Origin: Neocallimastix lanati (nom. inval.)
Taxonomy: Eukaryota > Neocallimastigomycota > Neocallimastigomycetes > Neocallimastigales > Neocallimastigaceae
Direction: 5' to 3'
DNA: 64,000 nt
Assembly (NCBI GenBank): GCA_016946835.1
Contig: JACVTC010000012.1
Location: 1,203,501-1,267,500, forward strand
A model generated the notes under the pieces. It did no database searches, was not told the origin of the DNA, and worked only from the letters and a program-made list of their open reading frames with translations. The position numbers and the translations under genes are program-made. Of the stretch, positions 43,801 to 53,879 are shown piece by piece; position 1 is the stretch's first letter; each line of letters begins with the position of its first letter.

Positions 43801-45135
43801 CTTTTATATGACAATCTTATTTATATTCCTGAATGCCTTAGATTTAAAATTCTTTGTTCTTGTCATGATTCTCCTACTGCTGGCCACTTTGGCATAAATA
43901 AAACCTCTGACTTAGTTTCTAGAAATTATTGGTGGCCTGGTATGCATAAGGATATTAAAAAATATATTCGTACTTGTAATGTGTGCTGCGCTTCAAAAGC
44001 TCCTCGTCATAAACCTTACGGTTTACTTAAATCTTTACCCATTGGCAATAATCCTTGGGAATCAATTTCAATGGATTTTATAACAGATCTTCCCTCTTCC
44101 AATGGTATGTCTTGTATTCTTGTCGTAGTTGATCGCTTTACGAAGATGGCTCATTTTGTTCCCTTTAAATCAGTTCCCTCTGCTGAGGATTGTGCTGAAC
44201 AATTTCTTAATTCTATTTTCAAACTTCATGGTCTGCCAAAGGATATTGTGTCGGATAGAGGTACTCAGTTTACTTCTAAATTTTGGAATAGATTATTTAA
44301 TTTACTTCATGTTGATCTTTGTTTATCATCTGCTCATCATCAGCAAACTAATGGTCAAACGGAGAGGGTAAACGCAATACTTGAACAATACTTAAGATGT
44401 TATGTTAATTATCAACAAAATAATTGGATAGAATATTTATCTCTTGCAGAATTTGCTTACAATAACACAATACAAGAATCTGCAAATGCTACTCCTTTCT
44501 TTCTTAATTATGGGTTCAATCCTAAATTTGATCCTTCTACTCCAGATGTTTCTATTGTCCCTCGTGCTGAAATTATTGCTAAAGACTTAAAAGAATTAAG
44601 AAATGTACTTAAAGAAAATCTTCAAAGTGCAGTTAATTTTCAAAAAAAATATTATGATGATAAACATATGTCTCCGCCTGAGTTTAAAGTTGGCTCAAAA
44701 GTTTGGCTGTTAAGGAATGATTTAATAAATAATAAAAAAGGTAAACTTGCTCCTAAGAAATCTGGTCCATTTACTATTTTAAAGAAAATTTCAGATGTAA
44801 GTTATAAATTAAAGTTACCAAACTCTTTTAGGGTCTTTCCAGTTTTCCACGTTTCACTTCTTGAGCCAGCCTATGAAAATGAATTTACAGAAAGAAATAT
44901 CCCAACTCCAAAACCTATTATACTTAATGGAGAAAAAGAATATGAAGTTGAATCTATTCTTGATTCAAAGAAATTTCATAACAAAATTAAATATTTAATT
45001 CATTGGAAAGGTTATGATGATTCTGAAAACTCATGGGAACCTTTTGAGAATCTTCATTGCAATAAACTTCTTGCCGAATTCCACAAGAAGTTTCCAAATA
45101 AACCAAAACCTAAGACGTCTGGAATCCGTCTCTAA
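40807..45135 (+). CDS. gypsy Gag-Pol polyprotein (1442 aa), intact
   Basis: Starts at a clear ATG. Domains by residue: Gag about 15-170 (GFLAYVGLAIALRPEYF), Asn-rich spacer about 178-220, zinc knuckle 236-249 (CLYCGQSGHKLINC), aspartic protease Asp294 (ALIDSGSDLNLM), Ser/Thr-rich linker about 393-464, RT with catalytic YIDD at 656-659, RNase H (VETDASNFALG), integrase HHCC with GHFGINKT then CNVCC, catalytic D1090, D1150, E1186 (D-59-D-35-E), GPY/F region (KSGPFTILKKISDVSYKLKL) and a C-terminal chromodomain (YLIHWKGYDDSENSWEPFENL). All key residues are in place. The polypurine tract AAGGGAGAGAG (45134-45144) lies right after the stop codon. Confidence 0.95.
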   Translation: MSSSSNDFHFNGDSAKLKGFLAYVGLAIALRPEYFTNDPLKVAYTITLLRDEAMDWAADLMNENNPVLDDFNAFIELMKDRFSDVDAVFNCNQALMHIKQKAYGKVTDYNNEFRRLSEKTDWNEFALMDVYIEGLLPRLQERVISLFPPPAKLSELMRITNRIDHQMTRFATINNYNSRNNSNNNNNSRNNRKYYRFNSSNNRNANSNSFFKSNNDSNYSHLSPEERARRIKEGLCLYCGQSGHKLINCPKQANKPGSSHMARSNSSKKFNKDCIIKCSFNYKNKWIKAKALIDSGSDLNLMDSNFAKINNFKLVHDNLEADNITGIGGGKDVVGKTIPILFKVSNLQVLTEFFVIDLNDKFECLIGSRFLKENKSSIDFNNNILSFCNSNNNASDSSFVESIPSTSVNSTSLSLTSNTSDSISSKPAYSSSCTPNNSLFDNSSISPSVLKNSIASSPNMDTPNKTLPAIYLEFSDVFSEEEAKILPPHSSFDCAIDLKPNTKLYYSAIYPLTIPEEIALEKIIKDYLKYGFIVRSKSEAGHPILFAPKDNGELRMCIDLRKLNEITIRDSYPMPLTTVIFNKAPGHKYYSKLDLKSAYFQIRIRSGDEYKTAFVCSLGHFEFRVMPFGFKNAPACFQRMIDTALSDYLGKFCYAYIDDIIIFSDDLSEHHLHVKKVLLQLRKFHLHVNLEKCEFDKFEVKFLGYYVSSDGLKMDIKKVSAILDWPAPTTVKEVQSFLGLANFYRRFIKNFAKIAYPLNKLTRKNVPFVWSKDANDSFELLKRSFTSAPILIPADPNSQFFVETDASNFALGCILSQVSSKDNKLHPIAFYSRAFTSAECNYPIYDKELLAIKTAFETWRYYLEGAKNTIKVFTDHRNLLYFKKPEQLSQRLIRWSMFFTRFDFQIEYRPGSRGGKPDALSRRPDYDNHEPAKPYQVLKPENFCFTSSISIESNLQDEIKKCYSKDPFFNNVKIYFEKPSANEKPIASVDLLSFSNGILLYDNLIYIPECLRFKILCSCHDSPTAGHFGINKTSDLVSRNYWWPGMHKDIKKYIRTCNVCCASKAPRHKPYGLLKSLPIGNNPWESISMDFITDLPSSNGMSCILVVVDRFTKMAHFVPFKSVPSAEDCAEQFLNSIFKLHGLPKDIVSDRGTQFTSKFWNRLFNLLHVDLCLSSAHHQQTNGQTERVNAILEQYLRCYVNYQQNNWIEYLSLAEFAYNNTIQESANATPFFLNYGFNPKFDPSTPDVSIVPRAEIIAKDLKELRNVLKENLQSAVNFQKKYYDDKHMSPPEFKVGSKVWLLRNDLINNKKGKLAPKKSGPFTILKKISDVSYKLKLPNSFRVFPVFHVSLLEPAYENEFTERNIPTPKPIILNGEKEYEVESILDSKKFHNKIKYLIHWKGYDDSENSWEPFENLHCNKLLAEFHKKFPNKPKPKTSGIRL

Positions 45136-45145
45136 GGGAGAGAGT

Positions 45146-45788
45146 TATAACAGAATTAATAATTACAATTATTTTATTATTTTAATATTTAGTATTATTT
45201 TTCAATAAAGTTTTAAAACAAATAATTAAATTTAAAAAATATTATTTCTGGTATAGTTGTTAGTAACTAATACCATGAATCAAACTACTTAGGGTTCGAT
45301 TCACATTTATTATTATTTTATAGTTTTATTCTAAAAAATATCTAGAAGATTCTTTATAGTTCAAGAAATTACTAGAATTTCTTGATAATTCTTGTGTTTA
45401 ATTAATTAAAATTTATTCTATTAAATTCTTAATTCTATTGTTTTCTATTTTTTCTAAATTTTTCGATTTTTAAGAACTTTTTAGAAACTTTTATTTTTAT
45501 TTTTTAATAACTTTAACTTTTGAAAAAAATATAAATATGAGTAAAATTCTTATTAACAAATATTCTTTTCTTTGTGTTTTTTATTTTAATTTTGTTTAGT
45601 TAATAAAACTTAATTTTTTAATAAAACTTTTTTTAATATTAATACTATATCAACCCTTGCGGCTTATAGTATTATAATAAATATAATTAATAAAATAATT
45701 ATAATAAAAGAAAAAAAAAATAAATAAAAAATAAAATAATTTTTGTTTTTTTTGAGTGTTATTATATTTATTATAATATTTTGTTATA
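45146..45788 (+). repeat. 3' LTR of the peptide-carrying gypsy (643 bp)
   Basis: Matches 38668-39310 over its full length by eye. Followed by the ATAAT target copy. Confidence 0.92.
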
Positions 45789-45879
45789 ATAATATTTTAG
45801 AAACTTTTAATAAAAATATAAAAAAAAATTATATTTATAAAATAATTTAGTATAGAAAATATAGTATAGTAAAATTAAG

Positions 45880-46430
45880 TAAAGAACAATATAATGGATT
45901 CTAAAGTTGAAATTCAAATTAATAATCCATTATATGTTCGTTCTTTACCAAAAATTTCAGAAAAAGAAATCTTGGTATAGTAGCTAGAACTATGACCATG
46001 AATCGAACTACTCGGGTTAGATTCACACTCAAAGCAAATTTTAATAATTTTTATTTTCATTTTCTAGATATTTCTTTCTGTAATTTCTTTAAGAATTTTA
46101 TAGAAATTCTTAATAGTTATAATTATATTTTATTCTGTTTTATTCCTTCTTTTTATTAGTTTCTATTTTTGTGGCTAAAATCGGTTTTAAACGAATTTTC
46201 CACAATTCTATAATTTTTCAAAATCATGAAAACTGTTTTTCCGAAAAAAGTATAAATAGGTATGAATTTTCACTTGAAAATATTTCTCTTCGTGCTTTTA
46301 TCATAGTTTATTATTATCAGTAATAAAACATCTTTCTAATAAAACAATTTTTAAATAAATAATTTAAATAAATAATTTAAATAAATAAATTAATAAAATA
46401 ATAAATAAAAAACCAATATTACTAATATTT
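45880..46430 (+). repeat. related LTR, diverged, with tRNA-like module
   Basis: Contains an inverted repeat (about 45885-45950), the twin-hairpin module (about 45970-46030, TGGTATAGTAG and GGTTAGATTCA) and a TATA block AAAAAAGTATAAATAGG (about 46243-46261) ahead of AATAAAACATC. It is therefore the same LTR type as the element on its left but a separate, older copy. Exact ends are not determined. Confidence 0.6.
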
Positions 46431-47137
46431 CAGCACCGACCTTCCTAATTAACAAAGGAATCAAGTGCTCCAATATTAATATCTTGTATTTACTAATTCT
46501 TGTGTTTGGTTTGCCTATTCTAAGTGTCCTTTTAGTATTTTAGCCACATTTTATTATAATCATTAATTTAAAGGTTAGAAAAAAAATAATTTAAAAATTT
46601 TCCTATAAAATTTTTTTAACTCTTAAAAATTTTATTTAATATAAAAATCGAAATCAAAGTAATGATTATTATTTATTAATGTAAAGGAAACACAAAAACG
46701 TTTTATAAGAATTATTTAATATATATTTTAAGAAAACTATATTTACGAAAAAAGTATAAATTTGAGTGATTTCTTCAACAAAATATTCTAACCCTTACCT
46801 TTCGGATTCTACCTCTCTTTCTGGCTAATTTATTTTTATTTTTTTTTCTGGTTAAGCCAATCACTTCTTTCTGGCCATCTCCACTACCACTAATGGTTTA
46901 TTCTTTTAATTTTTCCGGCCATTTCTACTACTAATTCTGACTAATTCAATCAATCTTTCCTGGCCACTTTTACTACTAATGTCAATCAATTCAAAAATCC
47001 TTTATTAAAAATAATACTATTTTTCGGCCTAATTAAGACTTGTAACTCGATCCATTCATTTAAATTTCTTAAAAATTCTAATAATCTTTTGGAAACTCCT
47101 TCTTTTGGAACATCTACCTTTTAGAAAATCTATTTAT
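46431..47137 (+). other. gypsy leader and second TATA block
   Basis: Includes CAGCACCGACCTTCC near 46432, another LTR-like TATA block (GAAAAAAGTATAAATTTGAG, about 46747-46766) and a pyrimidine-rich leader with repeated TTTCTGGCCA and CTACTACTAAT words (46820-46990). Non-coding. Confidence 0.45.
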
Positions 47138-47354
47138 CTATTTGCTGATGAACGCCCTTATTTCAAAGGATTTCTCGCTAAAATTGAACATATTATTTTC
47201 ATGCTCTATCCAGACTGATTCGAAGAGGATACCACCAAAGTTGTTTATATCATTTCTAGAACTCTACGGAAAAACTATGAACTGGTCTGCTACTCTAATA
47301 AAAAAAAAAAGAGATCTTTTCCTTGACAACTATGAAAAACTCATTTCAAGTTAA
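47138..47354 (+). pseudogene. gypsy Gag N-terminal fragment
   Basis: One frame reads FADERPYFKGFLAKIEHIIF, MLYPD, stop, FEEDTTKVVYIIS. A second frame then continues YGKTMNWSATLIKKKRDLFL. This matches the Gag start of the decayed gypsy at 9600-9300. A stop and a frameshift make it dead. Nothing of Pol follows. Confidence 0.75.
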
Positions 47355-47395
47355 AAAAATGTTAAAAAAAAAAAATTGAAATTTTTGTAATCATT

Positions 47396-47780
47396 TTAAG
47401 TTATATTCTTTTGTATTAATACCATCTAAAAATATACCACCTCTAATAGGATCATACCAACCTAATATTAATCCCATTTGAATAATATAAAATGATTTTA
47501 TTAAAGAATATTAATTAGAAAATTATTATAAATTTCTTAAACTTTAATAAAAGAGAATCAGTTTATTCATTTTTTTTTTTTTTAATAAATGTGGGATCAT
47601 AGTATCTGTATACGTGTTAAATAATTTGACGGAAATCGAAAATAATCCAATCGTTATGAAATAATATTTTCATTACCTAATATTCTTTTTTTTAGCTTGG
47701 CTTCATTAATTGTATTACCAAATTCATTATCAAAATCTTGAATATTTATGAAGTCAATCGTTAAGAATATATTTTATTTT
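47396..47780 (-). pseudogene. ABC exporter nucleotide-binding domain remnant
   Basis: On the minus strand about 47482-47396 reads IIQMGLILGWYDPIRGGIFL then DGINTKEYNLK, stop, L. This resembles the stretch after Walker A in ABCB-type exporters (YDP..G.I.LDG.N....NLKWL); the stop replaces the expected Trp. Further upstream (about 47760-47590) YFRFPSNYLTRIQIL resembles the YFRYPSRPD stretch before Walker A. Walker A itself is not readable. No later motif (signature, Walker B) follows. Family assignment rests on these two short blocks. Confidence 0.45.
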
Positions 47781-48044
47781 GATCTTTAATTTGAATAAAT
47801 CTTTTCCATTGTTTTTAAAAAAATAAGTTTTTTTTTTTATTTTCTAAAGATAAAAAAGCTATATAAATTTAACTTTTAACATCATTGAATTTAAAATTTC
47901 TTATTAAAATAAAATTCGAATTATTATTATTTAGTTTTTAATTTTTTTTACTATTTCTAAAGAAGTTATTTAATTTTATAAAAAAATATATAAATTTATT
48001 TCAATTTGAGCACATTTACCAACAAGTGGAATATGAATTTAGTT

Positions 48045-48190
48045 CATCTTCCTCTAAAAGGTTGCAGGAGCATTGTAAAGACTGAATAACATCACTTTAT
48101 AACAAAAACTTCCAAAAAGAGAAGTGAAGCTAGTGATGTCTATATTTTATTAAGGAAACGGATAGAGACCACCCTACTCTAAATACTTTC
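48045..48190 (-). pseudogene. RT remnant (short)
   Basis: The minus strand contains FGSFCYKVMLFSLYNAPATF, the RT motif usually written as F.Y.VMPFGL.NAPATF, with one apparent change in the central part. Only about 45 residues can be followed. It probably belongs with the zinc-knuckle remnant at 48895-49179 as one collapsed minus-strand gypsy. Confidence 0.55.
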
Positions 48191-48894
48191 CCAGAATCAA
48201 AAGGTAAAGTATGTTTAATTAGAAATGAAAGCTTTAATTATGACTCATTAAAAAATCCAAAAAATACTAACTCTTATGAATTTTATTCATAATGATCAAT
48301 ATTTCTGAAAAGGGTTATGGAGAGTTCTAAATTCAAAACAGCACTAACAATAATATAAATTTTATATTTAATTTAAGTAACTTACTCAACCCATTTCTAA
48401 CTTTTGAAATGATATCTAATAATTGTCCTGTACAGAGAGTGATGATAGTTCAATTCTTTGTCATTACAATTTTCCTTACTTTCATCTAGTTGGATATGAC
48501 GTTCGATCTTTGATTTTCAATTAATTCCCTAATCTACTGGGTTCTTAAGCGTTCGATCATTATCTCAGATGATCTGCTCTATTTTCTTTTCTAATGGGAA
48601 GAATTACATAAAAATAGATGGATGCAGCTGATTTAATTTTTCTGTAATGTCATGAGGCATGAAGGCTCTGCGCTGTGCTTGCTTTTTTTTTTTTTATAAT
48701 CTTAAAGCAGGAGTATCGAGAAGTCTTTCCTTTTAATGGTGTTAACAAAACCATTCTTTTTTTTTTTTTTTGGTTGTCTTTATTGTTTTGGTTTAGGAAC
48801 GAATTAAAAATGAAGTATTTTCATTTATTTATGAGAGTGATTCTACTCCCGTTTAAAAGTTTAAAGATTTGTTGTCACTATTGAAAAAAATTTT
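48191..48894. other. decayed region between RT and Gag remnants
   Basis: Mixed sequence that is less AT-rich than ordinary intergenic DNA, with short minus-strand coding-like pieces (for example MPHDITEKLNQLHPSIFM near 48655-48600). No domain can be named. T runs at 48683 and 48757. Confidence 0.35.
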
Positions 48895-49179
48895 TTTTTT
48901 TTATTTTCAATCACAATTTGATTTAGTTTTGGACAGTCCGTCTGAAAATGTTCCTTTTCTCTACAACAGAAGTAAGTTATTTTTGACACATCTTTAGAAT
49001 TTTTCATGAATGGTGATTTAAATACCTCTTTTTTCTTTTTCTCTGTCTTATTTCTGATATTTTTGTTGAGTTGTTTTTGAGGTTATTAGAGTCTTCATTA
49101 AAATTCTTATTTAGTCCGTCAAATTTCTCAATCAATAAGAATACTTTTTTCCAAATTGACATTGTTGCCTTTAAGAGTG
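48895..49179 (-). pseudogene. Gag-like fragment with altered zinc knuckle
   Basis: Minus strand: a charged segment (IWKKVFLLIEKFDGLNKNFN, NSTKISEIRQRKRKKR) is followed in another frame by CREKEHFQTDCPKLNQ, a CCHC knuckle whose first Cys appears changed. It is cut at its upstream end by the LTR 49180-49794. Confidence 0.5.
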
Positions 49180-49794
49180 TAATCAATCCGTCAATTAAAA
49201 CAGATTATACCAATAAAAAACACTACACAATTTAAACAAATAAAAATAAGTTAATTCTTTTATTAATAAATTCTTTTTATTAATTATAAATTTCTTTTAT
49301 GTTATTAACTATAAAATAGTTAATATCTAGTACATCGATTTAATTGAGAAAAATTACATTTATTGATATTTTTTCTTATTACATTATTAATATATGATGT
49401 TATTTAATAATATATATAAAGCTATTTATTTATAAACAAAAAAATTTTTTTAATCAATACTTTTATTATTTATTAATTTACTAAAACTTAAATTAATTTT
49501 TTTAAACTCTTTATTTTATTTATTATTTTAATACTTATAATAATTTTAATTATATTTAATATTGAAAACCTATTTTTATAAATTTTAACTATTTAAGATT
49601 ATTCCTAAATTAATATTTAACTATTTAAAACTAAACTGAGCTAAGTAAACTAATTAAAAAATATTTTCAATAAAAAAAATAATTAAATTTTATTTCAATA
49701 AATATTATATTAAAAAATTTCATATACATTAAATAAATAAATTGTACAAAAAATTAAACTATTTAATGTATTAAAGATTTATTAAATCTTTACA
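49180..49794 (-). repeat. solo LTR (about 615 bp), minus strand
   Basis: On the minus strand it starts TGTAAAGATTTAATAAATCT with the inverted-repeat opening of the 773-bp family, has the conserved ATCGATGTA segment (reverse of about 49334-49342) and ends near GGATTGATTA. Flanks are GAGTG and AAGTG, a target duplication with one change. Confidence 0.7.
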
Positions 49795-50490
49795 AAGTGA
49801 AACCTTTTCCAAGTTTCATAATTAGGTTGGGGCTGGTCGATGTAGCCTAGGTCATTAATAACTTTTTTCTTTTTTCCTATCCGACTATTGAGATTTCTAT
49901 ATTTATTATTAAATTTTTTTAATATTTTCGTTCTTTTTGATCCTCAAATCTCTAAATTCGCTTAGAATATTATGTTCCTTTGTAATTCCATAAAAAGACT
50001 GAAAAATGTTTAAACCATCTTTTCTGGAGAGGGAAACTCTTTTTCATTACTAGAATTTTTTAGTTAAATTTATTTAACCAAAAAAAAAAAAATTATTAGA
50101 ATTTAGTTAAATTTATTTAACCAAAAAAAAAAAATTATTAGAAAATTCTAGTTTTATAATTTATTTTATTAATTTTATCATATAATTCATTTTCATCTTT
50201 TAAAATTTTTTTTCTAGAACTATTTATATTTTCTAAATTAGGAAATGGTTTTTCGGGAAAAGGTATAAATTTGAGTGATTTCATCAATAAAATATTTTTT
50301 TTTTGTTTTTAATTTTATATATTCAATTATATAAGTAATATCTAACTTATGGTTATAGTAATTTAATATTTTGAATGCTTTTCATAATTAATAAAAAAAA
50401 TTTTAAAAAAAAAAAAAATTATTTTTTTTATTTCTTTATTATTTGTATATATAAGGTGTCAATGTATTGAGTTAACAAAGTTTTGCATAA
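49795..50490 (+). repeat. LTR-like remnant with local duplication
   Basis: Contains the TATA block GAAAAGGTATAAATTTGAG (about 50256-50274) seen in related LTRs at 46747. A duplicated unit of about 48 bases (TTAGTTAAATTTATTTAACC plus an A run) occurs at 50060-50150. No gene seen. Confidence 0.4.
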
Positions 50491-50494
50491 TGTT

Positions 50495-50623
50495 ATTTAA
50501 ACAATGAGTAAGGGAAACGTGTCTTTATATAAAAAGAAACAAGAAAAACATTATCAATGATAAATACTTGGAGTGGTATGTAGATGACATATTAATAGTA
50601 GGTAAATGTAAAGAAATAGATAA

Positions 50624-50654
<31 letters not shown>

Positions 50655-51032
50655 TAAAATAAAGAAAAAATTTAAAATAAAAGAAATTGGAGATGTTGAT
50701 TTCGTGATAGAAATAAAATTTATAAAATATGAAAATGTGTATATATTAAACCAAAATAGAGATTTAATTGATTTATTAGATAAGTATGATATTTTAGAAA
50801 TAACATCTTTAAGGAACATAAGACCTTTAGAAAACAAAAAAATTAAGAAAACAAATAATAGATGAAACATTATATTGGGAGAGCTATATGAAGTATGAAG
50901 TCTTCTATATTTAGTAATATGTGTTTGATCCAATATTATCTTTGCTGTTAGTAAAGCTACTAGGAAATCAAAGGAACCCACAATGAAAGACTGGGAAAAT
51001 GTATGAAGGATATTTAGATACTGAAAAGGTAC

Positions 51033-51074
<42 letters not shown>

Positions 51075-51568
51075 TCAAGAAAAGAATCAATAGAAGCATT
51101 GGTTAATGCGAATTATGCTGGAGATGAAGAAACTAGAAGATCCACTACCAGTTTCATTATATATATGGGAGAGACACCTAAGAGTTGATGTTCCAAACTC
51201 CAACACTGAGTATCGACATTCACTGCTGAAGCAGAATACTACAGCCTAAACGAATGTTGTAAACAGTGTATCTGTTACTAAAATAAATTAAAAGAATTAG
51301 ATGACAAAATTAGTTATATAAATTTTCAATATCGAAAATAAAGTAACCATATACAATAGTAAAAACAGATCCATCAATCCAAAAACAAAGAGCATAGATA
51401 TCAGATTCTATTATTTAAGAAAATTAATAAATGGGAAATAAATTTAAACTGCACTACGTCAACTCTGAAAGAAATTCCTGAACAATACTCTTATGGATAA
51501 ATTTAGGAAAAGCCTACAATATAAAACTTACGAATTAAACTTGAAACTAAGTTATATTTGAGGGAAAA
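50495..51568 (+). pseudogene. copia RT and RNase H, heavily decayed
   Basis: Pieces in changing frames follow copia Pol in order: VSLYKKKQEK, then WYVDDILIVG (catalytic YVDD kept, about 50571), GDVDFVIEIKF, FAVSKATRKSKEPTMKDWENV, NYAGDEETRRSTTSF, TAEAEYYSLNECC and NPKTKSIDIRFYYLRKL. Poly-A (50628-50654) and poly-T (51031-51068) runs have expanded inside it. GAGGGAAAA directly before 51569 is a polypurine tract. Confidence 0.8.
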
Positions 51569-51800
51569 TGTTAGAAAGAAATCATCAAATAATAATATTA
51601 TTCATAAAGTAATGTTCATAAAATTAATATAAATTGTATATTTAAGATATAAATTGCATTAATTTATAACTAAAAGTATTTATGTATTAAGTAATATAAT
51701 AAAATTAAAATATAAAAGGAATACCATTATAACTTAAAAAACAATATGTATAAATGATAATAAAATATATATATAAAATCTATAATATTAAAGAATTTTA
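51569..51800 (+). repeat. 3' LTR remnant of the decayed copia
   Basis: Begins TGTTAGAAAGAAATC right after the polypurine tract. The right end is not clear; 51800 is a guess from the change to plain AT-rich DNA. Confidence 0.5.
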
Positions 51801-52617
51801 CATTATTGTGTCTAAAATTTTAATAATTATTGAAACTAATCAATAAATTAAAATTTAAATTAACATAAACTTTTATTTATTTTGATTTAATATATATATT
51901 ACTTATACAATTGTTAATTCTGAAAGTTTATTTAAATAATTACTACTGTGTATATTATAAAAAATGTTAAAAAAAACTTTTTTTTACATAGTTTTTTTTG
52001 GTTTTATATTAATTTGTGGCTTTAATTCAACATATAAATATATATGTATTGTATATTTAATAAATTTGATTGTTTAATTTTTTTTATTTTGTAAAAAAAA
52101 AAAGAAATTTTTATAATTAAGAAAATTATATTATTAAAATATATTATATAAATATTTATTCTAATAAATTTCATAAATATATATATATATGTAAAAAGTA
52201 TCAATAAATAAATTAAAAAAAAAAAAAAAATAAGTGATTTATTTAGTTTTGGATTTGGTTTTTAATTTTTTTTTAACAAAATTACTTATAATAATATTTC
52301 TTCAAGAAAAAAAACGATGGGAAACTTTTTTTATTATATATATTATATTATATTATATTGGGAGAGGTCCAAAACGCCAATTTTTTTCACGTGATATATC
52401 AAATTTTGAGGCTTTTTAAATTAATAGTTATATGATACTATTTTGTTGTATTATTAATTTGTAATTTTTTTCTTAAAATTTATTAAGTGAATAATTAAAT
52501 AAATTATAATGGTTAGATAAAAATAAATATTTTTTTACAAAAAAAAAAAATAAAATAAAATATTCAAACAATTAAAAGGTTTAATATATTCAAACAATTA
52601 AAAGGTTTATTTTAAAA
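51801..52617. other. AT-rich region, no gene seen
   Basis: Short open frames here (for example 52234-52419) are hydrophobic by base composition only. A small GC-richer spot GGGAGAGGTCCAAAACGCC lies near 52359-52377. Confidence 0.5.
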
Positions 52618-53512
52618 AAAAAATATTAATAAAATACTTTAACAATTATATAGATTTATTTATTTAAAAAAAATATTAATAAAATACCTTAACAATTATA
52701 TAGATTTATTTATTTAAAAAAAAATATTAATAAAATACCTTAACAATTATATAGATTTATTTATTTAAAAAAAAATATTAATAAAATACTTTAACAATTA
52801 TATAGATTTATTTATTTAAAAAAAAATATTAATAAAATACCTTAACAATTATATAGATTTATTTATTTAAAAAAAAATATTAATAAAATACTTTAACAAT
52901 TATATAGATTTATTTATTTAAAAAAAAATATTAATAAAATACTTTAACAATTATATAGATTTATTTATTTAAAAAAAAAATATTGATAAAATACTTTAAC
53001 AATTATATAGATTTATTTATTTAAAAAAAAATATTAATAAAATACTTTAACAATTATATAGATTTATTTATTTAAAAAAAATATTAATAAAATACTTTAA
53101 CAATTATATAGATTTATTTATTTAAAAAAAATATTAATAAAATACTTTAACAATTATATAGATTTATTTATTTAAAAAAAATATTAATAAAATACTTTAA
53201 CAATTATATAGATTTATTTATTTAAAAAAATATTAATAAAATACTTTAACAATTATATAGATTTATTTATTTAAAAAAAAAATTAATAAAATACTTTAAC
53301 AATTATATAGATTTATTTATTTAAAAAAAAATATTAATAAAATACTTTAACAATTATATAGATTTATTTATTTAAAAAATATTAATAAAATATTTAAACA
53401 ACTATTAATAAAATACTTTAGCAATTATATAGATTTATTTATTTAAAAAAAATATTAATAAAATACTTTAACAATTATATAGATTTATTTATTTAAAAAA
53501 AAAATTAATAAA
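52618..53512. repeat. minisatellite, about 51-bp unit, about 17 copies
   Basis: The unit reads ATTAATAAAATACTTTAACA then ATTATATAGATTTATTTATT and an A run of 6-10. Copies differ mostly in A-run length and in one T/C position (ACTTTAAC or ACCTTAAC). The T/C variants alternate near the left end. No coding potential and no unique spacers. Confidence 0.9.
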
Positions 53513-53879
53513 ATATTTAAACAATTATTAATAAAATTAATTATAAACATTAATAATAAAATATAAAAATATAAAAATATATTATTGATATTAATATAAA
53601 AATATAGGATTATTTATTTTAAAAAAAATATTAATAAAATATTTAAACAATTATTAATAAAATAAATTATAATAATAAAATTATAGAATATTTATTTAAA
53701 CTACATAAATTTTATCAAGAATATAAACATTTTAACTTTTTAATAATTATAAAATTTTAATTAATAAATTTAATTATAAGTTTTTGTATGAAAGAATTTT
53801 AATGATTTTTTCTTTTGGAAATTCCTCTGTCATTTCATAATTATTTATTATTAAATAATATTTATAAAATATTATTTAA
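53513..53879. other. AT-rich tail of the minisatellite
   Basis: Degenerate ATTAATAAAATATTTAAACA pieces fade into plain AT-rich sequence towards the end of the transposase gene. Confidence 0.5.

Larger units (their letters stand above)
38668..45788 (+). mobile_element. complete Ty3/gypsy element carrying an extra secreted-peptide gene
   Basis: 7121 bp. Two 643-bp LTRs look identical by eye, and ATAAT target copies flank the element (38663-38667 and 45789-45793). The Gag-Pol frame is open throughout. The internal region before Gag is unusually long (about 1.5 kb) and contains a separate gene (39890-40433). The LTR termini are TATAACAG...TTGTTATA rather than TG...CA; the polypurine tract directly before TATAACAG supports this boundary. 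Closest relative in the window is the decayed minus-strand gypsy 3887-10698. Confidence 0.92.

Noticed and set aside
52618-53512. CRISPR-like array
   Set aside because: Copies are contiguous with no unique spacers, and the genome is eukaryotic.
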